Positions 57,724-64,000 of a stretch of 64,000 nucleotides of DNA are shown piece after piece. A model generated the notes under the pieces. That model was not told where the DNA came from and ran no database searches. It worked only from the letters and a program-made list of their open reading frames with translations. Location of the stretch: positions 8,742,001 to 8,806,000 of the forward strand of contig NZ_RKQF01000001.1 of the NCBI RefSeq assembly GCF_003814875.1. Direction: 5' to 3'. The stretch is from Streptomyces sp. Ag109_O5-1. Its GTDB lineage: Bacteria > Actinomycetota > Actinomycetes > Streptomycetales > Streptomycetaceae. A program made the position numbers and the translations under genes. Numbering within the stretch: position 1 is the first letter of the stretch; every line of letters begins with the position of its first letter.

Positions 57724-58035
57724 CCGGGGCCCCCTGGAGCAGTCGTCGGCCGGCGTGCCGAACGGTGATCGCGTACGACAAGTATCCGGGACACCACCAT
57801 CGTTCAACGGGGGATGGCCAACTGGTGAAAATCGGGCACCGGCGGGTGTCCGTGGAAAGCAAGTTGTCGTAGGGTCGCCTGGGTCGCCGCCCGGGGCGCG
57901 TACGGCCGGGTGCACGACCTCACAACTCGAAAGAGGTAACGGGGGCAACCACAGCATCGGGTCAACCGTCACACCAGGGCGAGTGGACAGACGGAGACGG
58001 GCGCTCAGAAGGCGCCCAGGGGAGGGGTTCACCTT
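57724..58035 (+). other. Intergenic region with long leader of the transglycosylase gene; possible riboswitch
   Basis: No gene is supported. TAGGGT at 57870-57875 is a good -10 element and implies a leader of about 155 bases. The leader is purine-rich with GGTAACGGGGGCAACCACAG (57938-57957), GTCAACCG, AGGGCGAGTGGACAG and a hairpin GGGCGC/GCGCCC near the end. Streptomyces genes for muralytic enzymes often carry ydaO-type c-di-AMP riboswitches in such leaders; the motifs here only partly resemble that consensus, so the assignment is tentative. Confidence 0.35.
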
Positions 58036-59805
58036 ATGGCGGCGCAATTCGGCAGGCGGCTGCGCAAGGGAGCGGCGACGACCGCCGCGGCCGCGTTGGC
58101 GGTGGCGGCTCTGTCCGCGTCCCAGGCACCGGGCGCGACGACCGGCGACACGGGCAGACAGGCCAACGCCGGTGCCAGCACCGCCGCACCCGACGGAGCC
58201 GGCGCGACCGGCGGCGCCACCGGCAACTCGCCGTACTACACGGACCTGCCGCCGCTGAACAGCCCGAACCCCAGCGCCAGCCCCACGGCCCCCTCGTCGA
58301 GCATCGGCACCGCCGTCTCGCGCGGCGCCGCCGAGGCCGGGATACCGGCCACCGTTCTGGACGCCTACAAGAAGGCCGAGGCGGAGCTGCGCAGCTCCAA
58401 GCCCGGCTGCAACCTGCCCTGGCAGCTGCTCGCCGCCATCGGCAAGGTCGAGTCCGGCCAGGCCCGCGGCGGTGACGTCGACGCCGAGGGCAACACCCTG
58501 CACCGGATCCTCGGCCCCGAGCTCGACGGCAACGGCTTCGCGCTCATCAAGGACACCGACGGCGGCAAGTACGACGGCAACAGCCAGTACGACCAGGCCG
58601 TCGGCCCCATGCAGTTCATCCCCTCGACCTGGGCGTGGGCGGGCCGCGACGGCAACGGCGACGGCGTCAAGGACCCCAACAACGTCTACGACGCGGCGCT
58701 CGCCGCCGGCCACTACCTGTGCCGCAACGGCTGGGACCTGTCCGCCCAGGCCGACATGAACAGCGCGATCCTCAGCTACAACAACTCGCAGGACTACCTG
58801 AACCTGGTCCTGTCCTGGTACGAGTTCTACCGCAAGGGCACCCACTCGATACCGGACGGCACCGGCACCGTACCCAGCCACCGCAGCGACGACGGCAAGA
58901 CCGGGTCGGGGTCAAGCAGTTCCGGCAGCCCCAGCGCCTCCCCGTCGCCCAGCACGCCGGGCAAGAGCACGCCGAGCCCCTCGTTGCCCACGCCCAGCAC
59001 CCCGAGTACGTCGCCGACGCTGCCGGCCACGCCCACCGACACCGTGGACCACCTGGAGGACGCGGGCACCGCCACGCTCACGGCGATGGCCGGCGACGCG
59101 TTCACCAAGAAGATCAGCACGCGCGCGGAGACCGAGGCCGGACAGGCCGTCGCCAAGGTCCGCGTCCGCTTCACCATCGTCGGGGACACGGACGCGACCT
59201 TCACCGGCGGCGAGACCACCGCCACGGTCGTCACCGACAGCAAGGGCCTTGCCGTCGCGCCGGCGCTCCAGGCGGGCGAGAAGACCGGTGACTTCACGGT
59301 CCGCGCCGGCGTGGTCGGCCGTGCCGTGAAGGGCGTGGACTACAAGGCGAGCGTCACCGCGCGCGCCGCCGACACCCTCGCCCTCGCCAACACCACCGCG
59401 CTGACCTGCACCCCGGGCGGCGAGTTCGCCGACCAGGTCCAGGCGAAGGCCACCTACCTGGGCGCCGTCGCCGACAAGGTCGCCGCCACCGCCACGCTCA
59501 TCAAGTCGGCGGACGACACGAGCACGAACGACAAGGGCCCGTACTTCAAGGACGCGAACGGCAACGCCGTCCGCACCCTCACGGACCTCCAGACGGACGC
59601 GAACGGCCTGCTCACGCTGCCCAAGCTGTACGCGGACGACACCACCGGCACGTTCCTGCTCCGCATCACCACCACCGGCGGTGCGACGCTCACCGTCGAG
59701 CTGACGGTCGCCGCGGCGGACAGCTCGGCGAGCCCGTCGCCGACCGCCTCCGAGTCGGCCTCCGCGTCCGCCTCCCCGAGCCCCTCGGCCTCCGCCACCT
59801 CCTGA
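58036..59805 (+). CDS. Secreted lytic transglycosylase (SLT-like) with C-terminal repeat domain
   Basis: A 589-residue exported cell-wall enzyme. Residues 1-40 form a signal peptide (RRLRKGAATTAAAALAVAAL). The transglycosylase domain (about 110-275) has the catalytic Glu in AAIGKVESGQARGG, GPMQFIPSTWAWAGRD and ILSYNNSQDY. A Ser/Pro-rich linker (about 290-335) leads to two Ig-like (Big-type) domains and a Ser/Pro/Ala tail. It would cleave peptidoglycan during growth or germination. A long 5' leader may control it. AGGGG eight bases before the ATG. Confidence 0.88.
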   Translation: MAAQFGRRLRKGAATTAAAALAVAALSASQAPGATTGDTGRQANAGASTAAPDGAGATGGATGNSPYYTDLPPLNSPNPSASPTAPSSSIGTAVSRGAAEAGIPATVLDAYKKAEAELRSSKPGCNLPWQLLAAIGKVESGQARGGDVDAEGNTLHRILGPELDGNGFALIKDTDGGKYDGNSQYDQAVGPMQFIPSTWAWAGRDGNGDGVKDPNNVYDAALAAGHYLCRNGWDLSAQADMNSAILSYNNSQDYLNLVLSWYEFYRKGTHSIPDGTGTVPSHRSDDGKTGSGSSSSGSPSASPSPSTPGKSTPSPSLPTPSTPSTSPTLPATPTDTVDHLEDAGTATLTAMAGDAFTKKISTRAETEAGQAVAKVRVRFTIVGDTDATFTGGETTATVVTDSKGLAVAPALQAGEKTGDFTVRAGVVGRAVKGVDYKASVTARAADTLALANTTALTCTPGGEFADQVQAKATYLGAVADKVAATATLIKSADDTSTNDKGPYFKDANGNAVRTLTDLQTDANGLLTLPKLYADDTTGTFLLRITTTGGATLTVELTVAAADSSASPSPTASESASASASPSPSASATS

Positions 59806-59824
59806 TCCCTGCTCCTACGACGAC

Positions 59825-59860
59825 GAGGGCGCCCTTCCGCCGACGCGGGAGGGCGCCCTC
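59825..59860. terminator. Terminator after transglycosylase gene
   Basis: GAGGGCGCCCT (59825-59835) pairs with AGGGCGCCCTC (59850-59860), 20 bp after the stop. Confidence 0.85.
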
Positions 59861-59951
59861 GCGCGTGAGACCTGTTCTCTTCTCACCCTCCCGTTGCTAC
59901 GGTGCCCGCACCTGACGAGCCGTCAGGTGCCGACAAGGCAGGGAGGCCCGC

Positions 59952-60086
59952 ATGCGCGCCCTGATCGCCGCCGCGACCGGTCTCGCCCTCGCGCTCGTCC
60001 TGGTCGTGACGATCAGCGCCCTGGGGTCGCCGAACGGAAAAACGTCCCCCAAGCCGCTGCTCACGACGGTGCCGTCACACCCGTAA
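59952..60086 (+). CDS. 44-residue membrane-anchored small protein (SPW_0924-like)
   Basis: A short gene, MRALIAAATGLALALVLVVT followed by ISALGSPNGKTSPKPLLTTV and PSHP, stop TAA. One N-terminal hydrophobic helix is followed by a short Lys/Pro extracellular tail. GGGAGG lies six bases upstream of the ATG. It resembles the small streptomycete SPW_0924 family from memory. It lies 21 bp before the DUF3068 gene with a further GGGAGG between, so the two form an operon. Confidence 0.75.
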   Translation: MRALIAAATGLALALVLVVTISALGSPNGKTSPKPLLTTVPSHP

Positions 60087-60107
60087 CCGCCGCCCCGGGA
60101 GGCCGAG

Positions 60108-61100
60108 ATGCGCCGCAAGGCCAGTCTGGTCCTGCTCGCCTGCGCCGTGTTCTTCGCGGCACTGTCCCCGCTGCTGCGCTGGTACGCCTTCCCGCGCCTC
60201 GCCAAGATCCCGGCGAACCAGTACCAGGACATGGTCCTGGTGGCGAAGAACGCCACGCTCCTCGACTACGGCACCATGAAGGCGAAGAAAGTCCCCCAGG
60301 TCACCATCGTGCAGACCCTCAAGGGCAACGTGGAGGCCGCGAAGGAGATCGAGAGGACGGCGGGCCGGGACGTCGTCGTCTGGGACGGGCTCTCCTACGT
60401 CCAAGGCCCCGACGGCAAGATGGTCTCCGAGATCCCCGAGCGCTACATCTTCGACGCCCACAGCCAGGAACCCGTCCACGCCACCGGCGAGATGGTCGAC
60501 GGCGACCCGGTGAGCCGGGACGGCATCGAGTTCAAGTGGCCGTTCCTGACCGAGAAGCGGGACTACGAGTACTTCGACGCGCAGACCCGCACCACCAACC
60601 CCATCCACTACAAGGGGACGCGGACCTTCCGGGGCGTCAAGGTCTACTACTTCGAGCAGACCGTCCCGTGGACCAAGGTCGCGCTGCCCAAGAAGATGCC
60701 GGTGCAGGGCATCACCCCGGAGTCCGTCGCCAAGACCGGCACCACCCGCTGGTACACGACGGTCCGCAGGTTCTGGGTGGAGCCCGTCACCGGAGCGCCC
60801 GTCTACGGCGAGGAGATCCACAAGGAGGAGCTGCGCGGCGGCACCCTGCTGGGCGGCCGCGCCAAGGTCACCGCCTTCGCCGGCGACGTGAAGATGCGCG
60901 AGGACTACATCGAGCACACGGTCGCCCTCGTGAAGCACAACCGCACGATCGTCCTGATGCTGACCTCCTACCTCCCCTGGGGCTTCCTGTCCCTCGGTGT
61001 CGCGCTGCTGGCCCTCTCCCTCTGCCTGGAGGCGCTGAGCCGCCGCCCCACAGACCCGCAGCCGGCGCAGTCCACGATGCCGGAACCGGTCAGCGCCTGA
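60108..61100 (+). CDS. DUF3068 family membrane protein
   Basis: A 330-residue protein with an N-terminal membrane helix (RRKASLVLLACAVFFAALSP), a large extracytoplasmic domain rich in beta-strand and aromatic residues (FEQTVPWTKV, YTTVRRFWVEP), and a C-terminal helix LPWGFLSLGVALLALSLCLE. The layout is that of DUF3068, an actinobacterial cell-envelope family of unknown role. GGGAGG ten bases before the ATG. Its end overlaps the convergent helicase gene by 11 bp. Confidence 0.85.
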   Translation: MRRKASLVLLACAVFFAALSPLLRWYAFPRLAKIPANQYQDMVLVAKNATLLDYGTMKAKKVPQVTIVQTLKGNVEAAKEIERTAGRDVVVWDGLSYVQGPDGKMVSEIPERYIFDAHSQEPVHATGEMVDGDPVSRDGIEFKWPFLTEKRDYEYFDAQTRTTNPIHYKGTRTFRGVKVYYFEQTVPWTKVALPKKMPVQGITPESVAKTGTTRWYTTVRRFWVEPVTGAPVYGEEIHKEELRGGTLLGGRAKVTAFAGDVKMREDYIEHTVALVKHNRTIVLMLTSYLPWGFLSLGVALLALSLCLEALSRRPTDPQPAQSTMPEPVSA

Positions 61101-63846
61101 GCCGCGCGTTGGTGTGCCGGGTGGGCTCCGCGGTCGCGGGATCCTCCGGCCAGGGATGCTTCGGATACCGCCCCCGGAGCTCGGCCCGCACACCCCTGTA
61201 CCCGTCCCTCCAGAAGGAGGCGAGGTCGGCGGTGACGGCGGCGGGCCGCCCGGCGGGCGACAGCAGATGCACCAGCACGGGCACCCCGGCCACGGCGGGC
61301 GACTCCTGCAACCCGAACATCTCCTGCAACTTCACGGCGAGAACGGGCTGCTCGGGCTCGGCGTAGTCAACCCGGATACGCGATCCGCTGGGTACGGCGA
61401 TCCGCTCGGGCGCCAGCTCGTCGAGCCGTCCCGCCTCCCCGCTCGCCCACGGCAGCAGCCGCCGGAGCCCCTCCCCGGCGTCGATCCGCCCGAGATCGGA
61501 CCGCCGCCGGGCCCTGCCGAGCTCCGGCTCCAGCCAGTCGTCCACGCGCGCGTGCAGCGCGTCGTCGGACACGTCGGGCCAGGGCTCGCCGAGCCGAAGG
61601 TGAAGGAAAGCGAGCCGCTGGCGCAGTACGACGGCCTCGGGCGTCCACCGCAACAGGCCGAACCCCTCCTGCCGCAGCCCTTCGAGCAGCGCAGCGCGCA
61701 CGAGGGCGGGGCCGGCGTCCCGCAGCGGCCGCACCGCGAGCTCGATCGCCCCGAGCCGTTCCGCACGCCGCGCGACGACCTCCCCGTCGGCCCAGTGCAC
61801 CTCGTCCCGCTCGTCGAGCAGCGCCCCGGCGGCCGCTCGCGCGATCCCCTCGTCCACCACCGCCGCGAGCTGCACACGCGCGTGCCCCTTCCCCACCGGC
61901 CGGTCGGCGACGGCGACGGCGAGCCAGGGTGCGGACCGCAGCGGCGATCCGTCACGGAGTTCGGCTCGGGTCCCGGAGACCATGAGGCAGGAACCGCCGT
62001 CCGCCCGGGCGATCCGCTCGGGAAAGGCGAGGGCGGCGACGAGCCCGGCGACATGGTCATCAGGAGCACCCGGCCCGACCCCGACCCCGGCCCCGGCCCC
62101 GACTCCGGCCCCGACCTCGACTCCGGCCCCGGTCCCGGCCCCGGCCGCGGCCCCGACCTCAACTCCCGCCCCGACCTCAACTCCCGCCCCGACCTCGACT
62201 CCGGCCCCGGACCCGACCTCGGCCTCGACTCCGGCCCCGGACCCGACCTCGGCCTCGACTCCGGTCCCGGCTCCGACCTCGGCCGTGGCCCCGCCCCCGA
62301 CCTCGCCTGTCGGCCGACGGTCATGGGCGGGCGGGTGGGAAATACCAACGAAGACGGCCCGCAGCCGCCGAACCTCCGCACGCCACCGCCCGGAATAGGC
62401 GTCACCCCCACGCCGCACACGCCGCAGAGCAGCCCCCAGATCGTCCCCGTACTCCCGAGGCACCTCCTCGCTCAACAGCGCGACCACCTCCGCGGCCCGC
62501 TCCGAGCCGACCAGCGAGGCTCCGTCGATGAGGGCCCGCCCCAGCCGGGGGTGCAACCCCAGCCGCGCCAACCGCACCCCCCTCCCCGTGGCCCGACCGA
62601 CGGAGTCGACCGCCCCGATCGCCGTCAGAAGAGTCCGCGCCGCCGCCATGGCCCCGCCCGGCGGTGGGTCCAGCAACGCCAGCCCCGCAGCCTCCGGGTC
62701 GCCCCAGCAGGCCGCCTGGAGGGCGAACGCGGTCAGGTCGGCCACCCTGATCTCCGGCGCCGGAAAGGCCGTCAGACGGGCGTCCTCGGCCTCGGTCCAG
62801 CACCGGTACACCGTGCCCGGCGCCTCGCGCCCGGCGCGCCCCGCCCGCTGCCGTCCGGCCGCGCGCGACGCCCGCACCGTCGTCAGCGCGCTCAGCCCGC
62901 GCGCGTGGTCGACGCGCGGCTCCCGCGCGAGCCCGGAGTCGACCACCACCCGGGCGCCCGGGACGGTCAGCGAGGACTCCGCCACGGACGTCGTGAGGAC
63001 CACCCGGCGCCGTGCCCCGGGCGCCAGCACCGCGTCCTGCACGGCCGCCGGTGCCCGGCCGTGCACCTGGAGCACTTCGACGTCCCCGAGGTCACCCAGT
63101 TGCCCGGCCACGCGCGCGATCTCGCCGACCCCGGGCAGGAAGCACAGCACGTCACCGGAGCGCTCGGCCAGGGCCCGCCGCACGACGGATGCCACATGTG
63201 TCAGCAGGACGGGGTCGACGCGCATCCCGTTCGGCGGCCGTACCGGACGCACCGGCGGCGCCCACACCGTCTCCACGGGATACGACACGCCGTCCGCCTC
63301 GACCACCGGCGCGTCCCCCAGGAGCCGCGCCCAGCCCTGCGCGTCCGTCGTCGCCGACGCGGCCAGGAGCCGCAGCTCCGGCCGCAGCGTCTCCCGGACG
63401 TCCCAGAGGAAGGCCGCCACCGTGTCGGCGTCCAGATGGCGTTCGTGGCACTCGTCGAGGACGACGACGTCCACGCCGGACAGCTCCTGGTCGCGTTGCA
63501 GACGCTGCAACAGCACACCCGTCGTGACGACCTCCACGCGCGCGTGCCGTCCCACGACCCGCTCGCCGCGCACGGTGTAGCCGACGCTGCGCCCGACCTG
63601 TTCGCCGAGCAGCCACGCCATCCGGCGGGCCGCCGCGCGTGCCGCGATCCGGCGGGGCTCGGCCACGACCACCCGCCGGGCCGGCCCCTCGCCCAGCAGC
63701 CCGGCCAGCGCCAACGGCACCAGCGTCGTCTTGCCGGTGCCGGGCGGTGCCACGAGGACGGCGGTGCCGTGCCCGTCCAGGGCGTCTTTCAGGCCGGGCA
63801 GGGCCTGTCGTACGGGCAGCGCGTCCAGGGCGTCGTAACGGATCAC
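61090..63846 (-). CDS. hrpB: ATP-dependent helicase HrpB with low-complexity insertion
   Basis: A 918-residue DEAH-box helicase. Walker A APPGTGKTTLVPLAL, DECHERHLD (motif II), ASATTDAQG (motif III), TTSVAESSLTVPGARVVVDS (motif V) and RAGRAGREAPG (motif VI) are intact. The C-terminal HrpB-specific domain (MFGLQESPAVAGVPVLVHLL, SFWRDGYRGVRAELRGRYPK, HPWPEDP) identifies it. Between the helicase part and that domain, residues about 515-592 are a Gly/Ala/Val/Glu repeat encoded by tandem DNA repeats; this is not part of the normal family. GTG start. RNA substrate of bacterial HrpB is unknown. Confidence 0.93.
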   Translation of the reverse strand: MIRYDALDALPVRQALPGLKDALDGHGTAVLVAPPGTGKTTLVPLALAGLLGEGPARRVVVAEPRRIAARAAARRMAWLLGEQVGRSVGYTVRGERVVGRHARVEVVTTGVLLQRLQRDQELSGVDVVVLDECHERHLDADTVAAFLWDVRETLRPELRLLAASATTDAQGWARLLGDAPVVEADGVSYPVETVWAPPVRPVRPPNGMRVDPVLLTHVASVVRRALAERSGDVLCFLPGVGEIARVAGQLGDLGDVEVLQVHGRAPAAVQDAVLAPGARRRVVLTTSVAESSLTVPGARVVVDSGLAREPRVDHARGLSALTTVRASRAAGRQRAGRAGREAPGTVYRCWTEAEDARLTAFPAPEIRVADLTAFALQAACWGDPEAAGLALLDPPPGGAMAAARTLLTAIGAVDSVGRATGRGVRLARLGLHPRLGRALIDGASLVGSERAAEVVALLSEEVPREYGDDLGAALRRVRRGGDAYSGRWRAEVRRLRAVFVGISHPPAHDRRPTGEVGGGATAEVGAGTGVEAEVGSGAGVEAEVGSGAGVEVGAGVEVGAGVEVGAAAGAGTGAGVEVGAGVGAGAGVGVGPGAPDDHVAGLVAALAFPERIARADGGSCLMVSGTRAELRDGSPLRSAPWLAVAVADRPVGKGHARVQLAAVVDEGIARAAAGALLDERDEVHWADGEVVARRAERLGAIELAVRPLRDAGPALVRAALLEGLRQEGFGLLRWTPEAVVLRQRLAFLHLRLGEPWPDVSDDALHARVDDWLEPELGRARRRSDLGRIDAGEGLRRLLPWASGEAGRLDELAPERIAVPSGSRIRVDYAEPEQPVLAVKLQEMFGLQESPAVAGVPVLVHLLSPAGRPAAVTADLASFWRDGYRGVRAELRGRYPKHPWPEDPATAEPTRHTNARLRR
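62070..62300. repeat. GC-rich hexamer-based tandem repeats within hrpB
   Basis: Arrays of CCCCGAC/CCCCGGC-type hexamers build larger units, for example an 18-bp CCCGCCCCGACCTCAACT (twice near 62155-62190) and a 30-bp unit GGCCCCGGACCCGACCTCGG plus CCTCGACTCC, present twice in tandem about 62203-62262 with a diverged third. All keep the frame, encoding GVEVGA, GVEAEVGSGA and related units. Confidence 0.85.
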
Positions 63847-63913
63847 GCCCCTAGTGTCGTACGCCCCGGAAATCGCCCCGCACGCGCGCGTGCACGGTCA
63901 AAGTCCGTGCGGC

Positions 63914-64000
63914 TCAGTCACTCCCCCAGCCTTCGGCCGGGGGACCCCCATCTCGCTCGCACACGAAGATCGCCGTCCCGGGGATGAGATTGCCCCGCAG
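63914..64000 (-). CDS. 3' end of an unidentified gene, extended by a dispersed repeat
   Basis: Reading leftwards from the window edge gives LRGNLIPGTAIFVCER and then GGPPAEGWGSD before a TGA at 63914-63916. The first part has good G/C third positions and looks like real coding. The last residues are encoded by the 30-bp repeat at 63921-63950. Too little is visible to name the product. Confidence 0.4.
   Translation of the reverse strand: MRGNLIPGTAIFVCERDGGPPAEGWGSD
63921..63950. repeat. 30-bp dispersed repeat, exact copy of 29097-29126
   Basis: CTCCCCCAGCCTTCGGCCGG plus GGGACCCCCA, identical at both sites over 30 bp. It folds as a hairpin (CCCCCAGCCTTCGGC... with GGCCGGGGG) and may be a mobile palindromic element or terminator. 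Confidence 0.8.

Overview
The window is a piece of a high-GC actinobacterial chromosome, almost certainly from a Streptomyces. Nearly every codon ends in G or C, GTG starts are common, and genes are tightly coupled through ATGA or GTGA overlaps. Streptomyces-type dispersed palindromic repeats recur, and the backbone contains gltBD, pyk, an ANTAR response regulator, livFGMHK and polA. There is no integrase, transposase, CRISPR array or plasmid gene; most of it looks like chromosomal core with a few accessory catabolic blocks.

Layout. (1) 1-7865, minus strand: one long coupled operon of four ADP-ribosylglycohydrolase-family paralogues, a ribokinase, a CaiB-type CoA-transferase and an HpcH/HpaI-type lyase cut by the window edge. 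(2) 8196-8927: a VIT-family Fe/Mn transporter with two candidate iron boxes. (3) 9302-15350: gltB-gltD glutamate synthase behind a GlnR-like site. (4) 15505-17998: a vWA protein and an orphan cytochrome b (QcrB paralogue). (5) 18068-28013: a compact island matching, gene for gene, much of the mycobacterial KstR2 regulon for degradation of steroid rings C and D (fadE32, fadE31, ipdF, kstR2, fadA6, ipdC, ipdB, ipdA, echA20 and two SDRs), with a KstR2-like operator in each of its two divergent promoters. (6) 28088-36462: metallopeptidase-like protein, GH35 beta-galactosidase with divergent AraC regulator, chorismate mutase, aminopeptidase N, NmrA-like reductase and GNAT acetyltransferase. (7) 36694-39461: an orphan decarboxylase plus N-hydroxylase pair resembling DesA/DesB of hydroxamate siderophore pathways. 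(8) 39503-49786: Tat-exported 5'-nucleotidase, pyruvate kinase, an unusual tRNA with CAA anticodon, PdtaR-like regulator and a complete branched-chain amino-acid ABC transporter. (9) 50339-64000: hotdog thioesterase under a perfect inverted repeat, FdhF-like molybdoenzyme, polA, small and membrane proteins, a secreted lytic transglycosylase with a long leader, a DUF3068 protein, an HrpB helicase with a repetitive insertion, and the end of one more gene.

How the parts work together. The steroid island should take a CoA-activated C/D-ring remnant through oxidation (IpdF, IpdC), ring D opening (EchA20), ring C opening (IpdAB), and beta-oxidation-type steps (FadE31/32, FadA6) under KstR2. The activating ligase FadD3 and FadE30 are not in the window. 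The glycohydrolase operon pairs enzymes that cleave ribosyl bonds with a ribose kinase, suggesting salvage of a ribosylated compound; the substrate cannot be read from sequence. All family calls are made by recognising motifs and whole-protein resemblance by eye; no database search was run.
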